This document shows positions 1 through 11,525 of a DNA stretch of 64,000 bases, piece by piece. Source of the DNA: Agarophyton chilense (lineage: Eukaryota; Rhodophyta; Florideophyceae; Gracilariales; Gracilariaceae); the NCBI GenBank assembly GCA_030374765.1, contig JARGXX010000117.1, forward strand, positions 1,054,001 to 1,118,000. Direction: 5' to 3'. A model generated the notes under the pieces. The model ran no database searches. It was not told where the DNA came from and saw nothing but the letters and a program-made list of their open reading frames with translations. The number at the start of each line of letters is the position of its first letter. Positions within the stretch are counted from its first letter, which is position 1. The position numbers were made by a program, and so were the translations under genes.

Positions 1-3000
1 AAACTAGTGCCTAAGTGATGGGCCTACATTCCCGAAAGAGGCACCAGAAACATGCAAGAACAAGTCGAAACGCAAGCAAATGTCCGGCACAGCATGTCTG
101 TACGCACGCACGCATAATCACACGCTCACGCGAACACACCCGCGCACACACACTGAATGGAAATCGGTTCGTACACCATCATTGTTCTACTCAAGTGCTG
201 AATGATACAATAGTAGCGAGTACAAAGCAATAGACATATGTAAAGTGAGAGAATAGTTAGGTAGCCAAGGTCAGAGGTGACACTACATATAGGGACTTTT
301 CATCTCCCAGACTATTCAGTAGGATTTCGCTCGCCACTTCCGTTACTCGTTAGAACGTCGAGGAGTTTAAAATACTTCTTCTCTGAGGACTTAGATCGTC
401 GGTGCGCCTTGCTAGATCTCTTTCGCTGATACCTGTGCGTCTCTCTACCCGAATCAAAGATCTCAGTATCTTACACTTTGAGCAACAGAATCGCTTCACG
501 GGAAGTCGTGCGTATTTGCAGACGAGAAAAAAGAACACAAAGCCCAAGCAAATATACGAGAAGGCGAATGAAAGTAGACTTCCTCATCTTCGAACGGCCT
601 TCGATGAGTTTTCGCCCTCCCGCTGCGTTTCCAACCACATCGTGGCATCGATCGTAGAAAAGTGCACAACCTTTCCACTCTCTCTGGCCGAATTGCGAGA
701 GGTCCTAACGACGGTCCTGTTTTCCCTAAAGAAGAATGATACTAAAGATAAGTTTCAGCGTGGGTTTGGGTCAGCGGCGTTCATTTTCAGGCGCAGAGTC
801 TTGTACCGGTGCTTTCGGAACACTTGGTGCTATACTGTCAGGCGGCTTGATCTTAGCGAAGACAGCAGCTGAGATGGGCAGATGCGCCCGTATATGCCGG
901 CATGGTTGGTTGAGCATGTCTCTAGAGGCGTCCATTACATATTTTGGCAGCATGTGATGGCTGCTCAATACCGGAATGAGAAGCGTGTGGAGGGAAGGAG
1001 TGAGTACGGCCATAGGATGCAAATTGCGAACGGAGCAAATACGACTAGGGCAGGTAACGGCTGTACGCGATGAGCTACTTTCACATCTTCTTGGGGCACC
1101 TTCTCAACACAGCTTGGAAACAGGCGACGATCGAGTTTTTCAACAACGCAGGGTATCTTTTAGTGAAATGGTCCCCATACGAGCAATGCAAGATGCGACA
1201 TGCTGAGGTAACCATGTCTTGCGTGGCTCGTGCCGACGTGGCGCCCGCTCCTTCCCCGGAGAATAACCCCTCCACAGTTTTGATCTCTGTAAATGACCCA
1301 AACCTGTTGTTTCCGAACGAGAGTCACTACAAAAAGTTCGTCAGTTCCCGGCCGGAGCGCATGTTGATGGTGTAGCACGACGGCCTTCTCAGGCTCCCGA
1401 AGCGTAGGTGAGACCTTTGAAATCACCGCGGCGAATAGATGAGATCGTGGAAGCGTGGTATCCACCTCATGGATGGGGCCGCATATACCAAGCGAGCTCT
1501 GTCCTGTTTTGAGCACTCATCAGATATCAGCGACATATAGGCATCCTACAAGCAATCTATTGCAGCATTGTATAAAGTGTTTGTCGTTTTTCGTGCCGTC
1601 CTGAACAGCTGAAGCTGAAGACCAATTCTAGACACCGGTGGTACCGCATCGCCGAGTGCAAGAGAAGCAGGCGCTGGTAGTGCCTCGTAAAAAGAATGTG
1701 CTGCGTTTCAGTCAACGCTAGATGAAATTTTCAAAACTGATGCCACCGGGCGGGATGATTGAGCGCGGGCTACCGAGAACCACGTGCGCAGTGCCCGAGG
1801 TATTTTAATTTTCTGAGCATTTTGAAGAGAAGGTCGATAGAAGTTCCTATGATTATAATGTTGCAAACCAGGGTGACGCAGGCGGATCGCACCCCATTGA
1901 TAGCCTTGACAGAATTCAGTTGGACATGTGAGGAGACCCATGAAAAGTAAAATTTATTTGCTAGACTACATACAACTACACATGCGTGATAGAGTCGGAG
2001 GAAGAGGCTGCTCAGGTTACGGGCCTTCACATCCACCAGGGAGAGGCACTAATTCCACGGTAATCGTCGTTGAGCCTTCGACGCCGACCTTCCTCCTGTT
2101 CCTGCTCCCAGTTCTCACTCTACGGTCGCTCCCGCGGGCGATGACGATTAATCCGTGGTTGCTTCCCCTACTCTTCCCGCTGCACCCTCACCTCATGGAT
2201 GCGGGACAACTGTCCAACCCGTTTAAAAAGGTGGCCGCAAAGCTCGTTCAAGATAGAAAACGCTGTGGTATACCCCGATCACACGAAATATGACGGTTGC
2301 ACGAGAGTATGAGCGGTCGCAGGGAAGTTGAGCTGGTTGTGTTGATGCCAAGGGAGGCGACCTGTGTCCAACATACGATCAGATATCCAAGAGAACGTGG
2401 TCTGACGAGCCGGTCCGAAGTCTGTATCGGGATGAATAGGTACGTTACTGAGTCTTGCACGAATCCACTGTATCGAGTTTTATAGCAGGATGACTGCTCG
2501 ATGGCCTCGTGCAGCTTCATGGCACCAATTGAAGACAAAAAGGAGGCAAAATCCAGTTCTAGAACTTGAGCTCACATCTTTAGCTCTTGAACTTCCTTGC
2601 AGTTGACTATGCGATACTGGAAGTAGAACATCCCAGAAAATTCATGTTACAGCCGGAAGGGGTTGGGTCACAGCCCGGAGGGGTGAGGTCACAGAATTCC
2701 GGCCGAGAAGTGTTATTCCGTCCAACAGTTTGAAATCAGCGGGTATACTTCCGCAAGAAGGTTGGGATGTGCTTCGTTCATCGGAGTCTCAAAGGCATCC
2801 GCCGGCACCAGAAAATTCCACCACGATCTCCAATTGCACTGAAGAATGAACCATCTGCCGTACCGTGACCTATTCAACCATCTGCCAATCAATTTGTCGC
2901 CTCTGCTAAGAAGCGGTAGCTTCTTAATGTCGAAATCGCCCCCCCGGCCGGACACTTGAACCAAAAACTGCCCAATGCAATCGACGTAGATGGTGGCACT

Positions 3001-3707
3001 AAGCTCTTCGTGAGCAAATGTGCGGGCGCACGAGATCGTCCGTGGTATAAAAAATCAGGGATGAGCTTGAGAAAGCTTAGACCACTCGTTTCGAGCAAAT
3101 TGGAGGCCGTAATGCTGCGCAAAATCTCGAACTCGAGTAATATCCGCCCGGATGTTGTGGACCTCCTCGACGTAGTGTAAAGAGATTATGTCGTCGATTG
3201 GAATAGTGTTCCAACGATGTGCCCCAGTCAGTCGATTTCAGTGTATGTGGCGGCCGCCCTCCCTATCCGCGTGTCAGTAGCAGGTTCAGCTAAGTTTTGT
3301 AGGCCGCGTGGTACTGCCAAGTACGAAATAAGGGCGAGCTCCTCCTCGACCAACCGCTCTCTTCCCCTGCCTTAATATTCTAGCGGCCGACTGGTGTCCC
3401 TGCTAGTGGCTTGATGGTTTCTCTGTTGAGACAACCAGCGGCTACGAGAGCGGCAAACGGAGAATCCCTGGAGAGGATGGATCTGGGTCCTGCCTGTTAA
3501 TATCTGAAGTAAAATCAGGGGTCACACCCAAAGACAGAGATTGCGGCCGCATAGAAATGGATCGCGGCCAAGCAGCGATGGGATGCAGCAACAGCACGAG
3601 TTCTGGCGACGGTGCGCCTGGAAGCGATGAGATTGAAACGGATTCCTGCAGCGCGGAGATGGGTGGTGTCGATTGAATCGCTGCAGGCAGCGGCGTTTCG
3701 ATCGTAT
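1..3707. other. Region without a supported gene
   Basis: This stretch left of the first LTR holds only short overlapping open frames on both strands, none with a recognisable domain; the longest is about 156 codons on the plus strand near 402-872. A CA/CG-rich simple tract lies near 98-160, and an imperfect repeat of about 21 bp built on CACAGCCCGGAGGGG occurs near 2645-2692. It may be old, decayed repeat DNA. Confidence 0.5.
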
Positions 3708-4153
3708 TGTGAAGGAGCAACGATAACGGTTGAGTCTTGTAAGCGGCCGGGGCCTGAGGTATCTTACAGACGCCACGTGGACTGGCTGACCGCAGCTGGG
3801 CTCATTTAGATTTTTATTATATCTTGATTAGTGTAATAGATGAACATGACAGTTTCAGGGAGATCCCAGCGCCTTGCCATTACTATTTACGTTGCTCGAG
3901 TGACACTTCTCTCTTAGAGTAAGGTAGGAACCGTTAGGATACTAAATAACGACCTTTGGTATCTTAGTTCCACACATTGGTTTTCAAGCCATCGTTTACG
4001 TAGCTCCGACCTATAGGACTACACAGTAAACGCCAGCCCATTGCACCAAGTACTCTGGGAGTGCCGCCATCAAGGATTCGAACCATAGAACCCGCCCTAC
4101 CACGCTACATCCGGTTGAGACCAGTACGCTGAGCCACCAGTCATTGAGTTACA
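3708..4153 (+). repeat. 5' LTR of family-1 element
   Basis: It starts TGTGAAGGAGC and ends GAGTTACA. It aligns throughout with the copy at 13867-14311 and with the reverse complement of 18227-18671. The shared inner block around GATCCCAG, the region near ATCGTTT and the end block identify all three as one family. Its minus strand holds an A-box-like and a B-box-like motif, listed separately. Confidence 0.93.
4074..4137 (-). promoter_or_regulatory. tRNA-like A-box and B-box on the antisense strand of the LTR
   Basis: Read on the minus strand, TGGCTCAGCG (4128-4137) resembles the Pol III A box, and GGTTCGAATCC (4074-4084) matches the B-box consensus exactly. Their spacing of about 44 bases is that of a tRNA gene. 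The same block occurs in the other two LTR copies with GGTTCGTATCC, where the flanking bases can form a 5-bp T-arm-like stem including one GU pair. I could not find a paired acceptor stem, so this is tRNA-like rather than a tRNA gene. Whether it is active is not known. Confidence 0.45.
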
Positions 4154-4156
4154 TTT

Positions 4157-4176
4157 TCGTCTCCCGACTTAGAATC
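4157..4176 (+). promoter_or_regulatory. Candidate primer-binding site of family-1 element
   Basis: The bases TCTCCCGACTTAGAA begin seven bases after the LTR. The family-A element has the same block directly preceded by TGG, the expected complement of a tRNA 3' CCA. In this copy TGG reads TCG, which would weaken priming. I could not identify the tRNA. Confidence 0.6.
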
Positions 4177-4278
4177 TCTTAGGAATAATTTAACAGACCA
4201 CTGGAACGAAGAATAAACCAGATTCTAACCTTTAACTTAATTTCCCAACGGACCAGAAGTACAGAAGCAACCGCCATT

Positions 4279-6200
4279 ATGGATGCAGAAAACATACCCA
4301 ACCGACCAGACCATAGGACTCCTACGGCAGAACCAGTTGCCACTGAAGCGCCGACGATGTCACCTGAACCACAGGTTGATACTGTTAGCGACTGCAGGAC
4401 CACGAGAAGCCAGCCGTAAGGAGTATTGACCCAACTGGACGGCCCTGTAAGGATTCGCCGAGAACCCACGGTAGCAGGGCGTTTTGGAGAACACCTCACT
4501 AGAGTCACTTCTAGACAAGGGAAACCCCAAGGAGAACCTCGTAAGACCGAAGGAATTAGAGAGAATAATCCCGCAGGGCTTGCTGACCTTCTCTGGCCCC
4601 GTTTCCGTGAGCTCTGCTCAGCCCATGTTGATTCCATTGTGGACATGCGACTAGCTACGGCGATCGCTGACCATAAGGATTACCTCGTTACGCGAATAGT
4701 CCCCAAGGTCATGGAGTCTGAGGAAATCATAGATTCCCTCATTCAAGCCGTTCAAGGAGCAGTCACCACTCAGTCAGGCAACGTTCTCCCTAGGACAACT
4801 CCAAAAGCTATCCCTCCGGCTTCCATATGGCAACCTCCTACCGAGACCCCAGGAGTGGCAGTATTACCCACTCCTCGCCGGTAACACCATCATGAAAACC
4901 GGAAAACCATATGGAAGGACCATCTAGGAGCAGAAGAGAGGCTCCGCGTCTAGGAGAGGGACAGATTGCCCTACCCAAAGGACAATTTGAGGTACAGCGA
5001 CCTCAGGGCTCCATCGGATCTGGTAGAGAGATCAATACATTAGGTCCCTATTCCGCTGGAAAGAAAAGAAGTAACCGCAGCGGGAAGAAGAACAGAAGGA
5101 GTAAAAGAAGAGACCATTCGGACACGAGTGATTTCGAATCGGCCTCAATTGAAATGACTGACTCGGAACTGGATAAGACTGACATTCGAGGCCTCAAACA
5201 ATCGACAACGACAAACGAACTTTTTCTTAATGTTCTAGACTACCGAAATTACCGGCTGGCCGATAGGTCCCCGAAATGTTCTGGTTTGGGTGCTCGAAGA
5301 GTCGCCAAACGGGGCAAACGGATGCCACAAACCATTACGGACAGTTTCTGTGGTTCTGATCCCATTACTGTTCTTAGGTTTCTCAGTTTGTTCCGTTTGG
5401 CCTGTGATCAGAACGGTGTCCACGAGGCCGCCGCTCTGTACCTTTTCCAATTCTTCCTTACAGGACAGGCGCGTGACCGAGTTTTTTCGAAGATATCTGG
5501 CACAATTGGCCTCGTGGATGCTCAAGACCGTTAGCTCCTCAGACCATACCCTCAGGTTGTTCGTTACCTCTTGGAAACCTACGCCACGGATGACGTTATA
5601 TTGGATTCCCACCAGGAAGTAATCTCCTTTAGGCAAAGCTCCAACATGACAAAATCGGCTTTAGCAGATGACCTATGTAAGAAGGCTTATCGATGTGGAA
5701 ACGTGTTCTCCGAAGAACGGTTTAAACGTCACTTCATCATGGGATTAATCCCTGCCATTCGGCCACATGTCCGCAATTACCACTCGTAAAACCCACAATA
5801 ATCCTTCCAAAGTCCCGTCACCTACGCCGAAGGTTATGGCCAAACCTAGCGGACTTCCAGGCGCAACGCTTATATTTCCAGAGGGCACACAATTCCGTTT
5901 CGTAAACCCAACCAAGCCCATTTCGTTAGCTCCACGAAGCGGACATGGTTTCACCACTCCAGTATGCCGACTCGGGAGGTGTCCTTGCGGTTAATTTCAG
6001 TGCTCTTCCGTCCGGGCACCCATCATTTACCTCCCAGGGAACTATAGCGGCCACTGGACCACCCACACCCAATTATTCCCCCTTTCCGCCCCTCAAGGTT
6101 TTTGGTCGCTCTCCAAGGGCTTTCTTCCTCTGCCTTTCAATGGTTCAACCTTATGAATGCACGAGGTATCTGCCTGAGAACGCACGAAATAACCTCCTAG
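4279..6200 (+). pseudogene. gag: gag of family-1 element, broken
   Basis: Gag forms the virus-like particle of the retrotransposon. The frame opens at an ATG at 4279 about 125 bases after the LTR, meets a stop near 4417, continues in frame to 4884, then shifts frame at about 4911. A basic Lys/Arg/Ser-rich stretch near 5055-5120 is followed by a capsid-like segment with SDPITVLRFL and LACDQNG (about 5355-5420). That segment matches the family-A gag segment DPIAVIEFL and LACDQNG at 48066-48123. Further pieces follow to about 5789 in another frame. No intact zinc knuckle could be seen. Several frameshifts and stops make this a pseudogene. Confidence 0.8.
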
Positions 6201-6468
6201 CCTTAAGGGAATAGAATTACCGGGTGCAGCGATCCGAAGGAATGTTTAGTATGACACAGCAACAAACCACAGGGACCCCTGGAATCTCAAGCTATTCCAC
6301 GCCTCCGGACACTCCGATCAAAGCCCCACAGGTCCACTCCATTTTAAATCCTACGGATGACCCCGTGGAAGAATCCTATCATCAGGAAGAAACGGAAACC
6401 CCTTCGGAAAACTCCTAGAAGGACGACTCGAGGCAACTCCTCCGTTTTTAAGCGCCTACCTCAACCAA

Positions 6469-7343
6469 TTGGACGGTTATGAGCCAAGGAGCTCCCCACC
6501 TCCCAAGAAGAACCACCCAAAATGGACCACTCAGCATGAACCAGAATTGAAACACACTAACGACCCTGCCTATATCCTCAGAAAAGAGAATCACAAAGTT
6601 CAAGTAACCGTGGAACTTTGTTCCAACAACTCTCGAATGACCACAGCCGTATTGGAGACAGGCGCTGGTCCCAACTTGGTCCATTTTAAGCTACTCCAAT
6701 TTGGATGGCAGGATTTCGTTCAGGCAAGGGAGACCCTTGGAATACCTATGAATCACGTAGACCAATAGAAATTAAAGGAACAGTACCACTTTACCTAAAA
6801 TTAGGACAATTCAAAGTCCACACGTGGTTCCTTGTATGTCCTAACTTGGGCGCTGAGGGAATCGTAGAGACCTCCTTTATTCCTCGATATATTAAGAATA
6901 TTTATCCAGGCCTTATAAAAGTCGCATTCTATCGAGCACCTTCCATCTCCATAACTGGTTTCGCCCCAGGGCCAGAAGCTAACCGCAAACGAGCGGTTGT
7001 CTCCGAAAACACGAAGTCCAATAAGGTTCGCCTGGCGAAGGCCATAACGATACCCCCGATGACCGAAATCGCTATATCGGTCCATTCCCAGTCCTCAGAT
7101 CTCGTAACGATTCAGAACCACCCGAAAAAGGTTCTAAAGCACCTTACTTTGATAGCCAATGAAGTAATGGACATCCACCCTAACAGGTCCTTCTTGGTCA
7201 CAATCAGCAACTTCCGAGCTAAACGTCTGCGGTTACCTAAAGTTACAGTGGTTGGCATCAGTCTACCTGCACCATTGGCCATCATGGAGGCCCAAATTGA
7301 TAACCTTTCAACGCGAACTCCCGACGAGGACGTCGTCTTTTGA
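6469..7343 (+). pseudogene. pro: Aspartic protease region of family-1 element, broken
   Basis: The retropepsin that would cleave Gag-Pol lies here in two overlapping frames (6469-6768 and 6705-7343). The active-site loop reads LETGAGPN, where the family requires D-T/S-G, so the catalytic aspartate has become glutamate. The downstream part matches family-A protease in motifs such as VTIQNHP and in the phrase on 'IANEV...NRSF', giving confidence in the assignment. The frameshift near 6700-6768 and the catalytic change both inactivate it. It follows gag and precedes RT as usual for Ty3/gypsy. Confidence 0.8.
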
Positions 7344-7388
7344 GAGAGGACATTCGCTATCGGCGAGGAATTCGAATTCTCTAGGCTC

Positions 7389-8900
7389 CAGATACTTGAT
7401 CTCCTCAGGGAATACCAGGGCATGTGGTCAAATGAATTGGGCAAAACCAGAGCCACTACACACCGCAATGACCTTCAGGACGATGCTAGACCACGTTCCA
7501 GCACCCATACCGCACAGGCCTGAAGGGTAAGGAAAATTTCGCCGACCAGATGGACAAGATGAGCAAAGATCAAGTCATAGAGCCAGCGCCTCCGAACCAA
7601 TCCGAATGGGCAAGTCCCCTTGTCCTCGTGGCAAAGAAAGATAGCTCCGTCAGGTTCTTTGTCGACTAAAGGAAGCTGAATGCAGTAACCAGAACGGACT
7701 CATACCCGATATCCCGTTTGGATGAGTGTCTGGATTCCTTAGGTGAAGCTGCAGTATTTACCACACTGGACGCTAACTCTGTATATTTGGAATCTCCTTG
7801 GCCGAAGATGCGAGAGCGCTGAAAAAGTTCACCACCCATGGAGGTTTGTTCAGATTTACTCGTATGCCTTTTGGTTTAAAGAATGGACCAGCAACTTTCC
7901 AACGGTTAATGGACATCATATTGTCCAGAGTCAAATGGAAGTTCTCTTTGGTCTATTTGGATGACGTAATAATCTTTTCACGGACCGTGAAGGAACACCT
8001 TCGACACATGAGGAAGGTTCTAACAATCCTACAGGACGCTGGAGTAACACTGAAACTTCGCAAATGCGCCTTTTTCCAGGTCTCGGTGGACTACCTCTGT
8101 CACGTCGTCCTCCAAGGAAAGCTAAAGTTAGCCCCACGGACCAAAAATGCTATCCACCAGGATAGACCTGCCAGAACCCATACGGAATTACGATCCTTCG
8201 TGGGCTTGGGCAATGTTTACCGACGGTTCCTCCAAGGGTTTGTTAAAATCTTGGCCCCTCTCAACTCAATTCTGAAGAAGGGAACAACTTCGGGGTTTGA
8301 GGCCCTTACTGACGACCAGTACGAGGCATTTCTGACCCTAAAGGACAAACTACTGAACCCACCTATATTTGCTTTACCAAAACCCAATGGGCCTTTCGTC
8401 CTGGATACAGACGCCTCTGATGTCCAAGTGGGATGTAAACTGCTTCAGTAATAGGAATCACCGAAGCGCTCTCGACCTATTGGATACTGGAGCAAAACGC
8501 TCACCAGTGCGGAGCGAAATTACGGTACCACCGAAAGGAATGTCTAGGCATCGTATGGATCATGATTCAGTCCGCTGGTTACTCAATATGACCGATGCAT
8601 CGAGTCGTCTTGCTAGATGGCGCCTCAGGCTGCCAGAATATGACTACGAGATAACCTATAGGCCAGGAATCAAGTACCAGGTAGCAGATGCCCTCTCGCG
8701 AATCATTACCGACGAAACTGATGACTCCCCATTGGACGACCTCATCCCTACTCCCTTCGCAGATGATGGACCTCAGGGTTATACGGAAACTGATTACCTT
8801 ATGGGAAAGGTCAAAGTAGATGATCCTGAGGTGAAGAGAATGAAGTCTACCAATATGACTGGAAGAAAGTACCGCCCAATTCGACACCACCTCAGGTTAA
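7389..8900 (+). pseudogene. pol: Reverse transcriptase-RNase H of family-1 element, broken
   Basis: RT copies the element RNA into DNA and RNase H removes the template. The RT thumb and palm can be followed through several frames: IEPAPPNQSEWASPLV near 7574, RKLNAVT after a stop, FTTLDAN near 7760, then an open frame 7798-8451 with MPFGLKNGPATFQR and an intact catalytic YLDD at 7954-7965. The connection region (SFVGLGNVYRRFL) and RNase H start (LDTDASDVQVG) follow. The second half of RNase H, with DHDSVRWLLNM and RPGIKYQVADALSR, lies in another frame up to about 8710. At least four frame breaks separate the parts. Confidence 0.87.
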
Positions 8901-9036
8901 CGAGATAGACCCGGAGGAAAAAGAGCTCCTCCCTATAAATATTCAGGAACACCTACAGGCACAGGTCGAAGACGAGTACTGCAAGGAAACATCCCAATAG
9001 GTAAGAACCCCGGGATGCCTTTTCGACTATGATCAA

Positions 9037-10625
9037 TTGGGACTACTGTGTCGCCGCTCACCGCTGGATGGCGCACTCCAACGGGTAGTACCAAGTTTGC
9101 AAAGGGCGCGATGCCTATACCTCGGCCATTTCCCTCGCTTGTCTGGTCTCCCTGGAGGCCGACGGATGTACCAGACCCTTAAAAAGTTCTTCTACTGGCC
9201 ACTAATGGTGCAGGACCTATGGCTAACCGCACGGAACTGTATGTCGTGCGCACAAATCCGATGGTCTCGCGCCAACCATCAGGCCAAATTGAAGCTCTTC
9301 CGCGCCGTAGGTCCGATGGAATTTGTCGCAATGGATATACTTGGACCTTTGCCTAAGTCGTCCCATGAGAGACGGTTTGTCTTGGTTGTAACCGATAGGT
9401 TTACCAAACTTACCCGAGCCCTACCCCTAGTGAAGACTACAGCCACAGATGTCGCCACGGCCTTTTTGTCCCACTGGGTATATCCATGTAGCATGCCGCT
9501 CTACCTCCAAACGGATCATGGCAGCCAGTTTGTATCCAAATTCTTCTCACACGGTTGTGCTACCTTAGGTATCAAGCATATGACCACCACAGCGTACCAC
9601 CCACAAACCAACGGCCAAGCCGAAGGCTTCAACCGCACCCTTCTGGACCGATTGGCACACCTCGTATCGGAGCACCAATTGGACTGGGACCACTACGTTG
9701 AGCTACTGTTTTATGCCTACAACACGCAAGTGCACGCTTCCACGGAAACAACACGTTTCGATTTAACGCTAACGAGATCGCCACCGCCGAGAGCTATTGA
9801 TAGGAATTCAGATGATTCTTAGTCAATTATGTTATGCATTTATGTTATGATTTAGTTATACTATGCTTTAAGTATGTTATATGAGTTTCAGTGCTTTGGC
9901 GGTCCAGTCCCATAATCCATTTTGACCCTAATCGTCATTTCAAGGACCATTGTCATCTCACACGTCACAATGACTTTATAGATGACATTCTTGTCACAAT
10001 CAACAAAGCTGTCACTGTCAGCATCATCGAGCAAGTGACAACGAGGCATTGGACACGCATGCACGATTGAACCTCGTGGAAGCAACCATGTTTCACATGG
10101 CACCCAATTAGAATGGTACATTAGAAAACACTCTTTATGGCCTCTTCTTCGAAGGTTCAATAGTCTATATAAACCCTGGTCGACCGGCCGACTCTCACCT
10201 CGGCCGTCACGATCATTCACCTTTTCAACCACTGACCAGTGTTCTAACAGCTATTGGCCTTCAGGAGTCTATTATACCCCAAGACATAACCGAAGGAACG
10301 ACTCCTACCCCGGCGAGGCGCTACTCGCGCCGACGCATCGACCGCACTGTCTAATCAGCTAAAGCTGTACTGACCAACGCCCAAGGGCGCGACAAGGTTA
10401 ATTTCGACCAAGCCATTTGTAACAAACCTACCTTTTGGGAAAGGAGACCTGCTTTATCTGGACCGGCCACCGAAGGACAGTGATGAACTCAAGGACACTA
10501 CGCGGAATCTCTAACACTTCTCTACGGGACCATACAAATTCCTTAAGACCAAATAACACACCATTATATTACTAATTGACGCACTGCAGGACACCGTATC
10601 TATTGATCAGGTGACACGAGCCCCC
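9037..10625 (+). pseudogene. int: Integrase of family-1 element, interrupted by a solo LTR
   Basis: Integrase inserts the DNA copy into the genome. The frame 9037-9797 shows the zinc-binding half (GHFPRLSG, then NCMSCAQ) and the catalytic core with all three acidic residues: MDILGPLP, TDHGSQF and NGQAEGFNRTL. At 9797 the frame runs into a foreign LTR. After that LTR and one copy of its target duplication, the same reading resumes (GLQESIIPQD, then RRRIDRTV) and later a GPYKFLKT GPY/F-type motif appears near 10524. Additional stops occur in the distal part. The frame runs into the chromodomain further on. Confidence 0.87.
9798..10249 (+). repeat. Solo LTR inserted in integrase
   Basis: A 452-bp unit starts TGATAGGAATTC and ends GTTCTAACA. 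It is flanked by a perfect 5-bp duplication, GCTAT, at 9793-9797 and 10250-10254. The integrase reading continues directly across it once the unit and one GCTAT are removed. A TATA box, CTATATAAA, lies near 10163, about 85 bp before the right end, consistent with the U3/R border of an LTR. It is unlike the other LTR families in the window. The absence of internal sequence indicates LTR-LTR recombination after insertion. Confidence 0.88.
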
Positions 10626-10856
10626 AGCTCCCCTGAATCACCAAAGTCTCAGTCCCCTGGTCCAAAGAAATCACTACGACCTCAGGTCGACGCTCAAGTC
10701 CCCTCACACCCTAAGGCAGTTCCCGCGGACCCGAATAGCTCCATGGAACCGATGGTCAACGCCAACTACTATAACCCATCTCTCCCAACTGACTCCGATG
10801 GATTCGCCCCTCTGGACCACACTCTTCTTTCGGAGAATGAACAACAACCAGAATAT

Positions 10857-11010
10857 GTGAATGAGCATCATATCCGCCAGTCGGGGAGAAGAGGGAACTA
10901 TGCGCTATCGCGTCCGTTGCTTCGGCTACACACCTGATAAAGGCACTTGGCAAGAGCCTTAGACCAAACTGGCTAGTTTTGTCGCCCGCTATAGCCACAA
11001 AATAGGCAGC
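10857..11010 (+). pseudogene. Chromodomain at the end of family-1 pol
   Basis: Chromodomains at the C terminus of integrase read histone marks and guide insertion. Two frames together give the module: EHHIRQSGRRGNYA in one, then YRVRCFGYTPDKGTWQEP and FVARY in another, separated by a one-base slip near 10910 and a stop near 10960. The W-x-G/Y-x-P pattern and the closing aromatic helix match the family. The preceding 80 residues are Ser/Pro-rich. Confidence 0.75.
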
Positions 11011-11060
11011 ACAGAGTGAAATCTTCAGGGGAGGGCCAATATTTAGCCCGAAAAAACCAA

Positions 11061-11120
11061 AACGCCTCCCAAAACGCCTCCCAAAACGCCTCTCGAAACG
11101 CCTCTCGAAACGCTTCCCGA
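11061..11120 (+). repeat. 12-bp tandem repeat, five copies
   Basis: Five adjacent copies of a 12-bp unit based on AACGCCTCCCAA run without spacers, drifting to CTCGA forms in copies 3-5. The unit is a multiple of three, so it would keep any reading frame. It lies between the chromodomain and the antisense ORF of the family-1 element. Confidence 0.85.
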
Positions 11121-11525
11121 CACGATGGTTCGCGGGAGCGCCAGCACCAGGCAAGAAAGCCAGTCCTCAGGCTACACCTGAGAAAGACCTGAGACGCTCT
11201 AAAGGTTCGAACGCCGTCCCTGGTCACGCACGTTTAAGGAATACAGGAGCAGTTTTGGGAAAGCATAAAAACAACTTTATTTGACTAACTAGTAGAGGCC
11301 TATAAAGCCTCGCCATGACCTCAAGGTTCGCGGAAGCGCTCCGAACTCCAACAGGACTCACTGGGGCGGCGCAGGAGTAACACCGTCATTCTCATTGGAA
11401 CCTGCAGAATCGAAACCGAGAATAGGGTCACCTGAGTTTCCTACGAGTGATCCCAGCCAGCCGAGCAAGCCTCTGCCGCGCAGATTACCCGAAGAACTAT
11501 TGCCACCATCGGAATCTTCCCGGTC

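Noticed and set aside
4074-4137. tRNA gene
   Set aside because: The A and B boxes are present, but no 7-bp acceptor stem or clear anticodon arm can be paired around them, and the block is part of the LTR.
4179-4646. 155-codon minus-strand frame at the start of element 1
   Set aside because: It is antisense to gag, next to the LTR, and has no counterpart in element A.
11061-11120. CRISPR array
   Set aside because: The units follow each other without spacers, as do the tandem repeats near 14998, 15268 and 51172. The host is eukaryotic.
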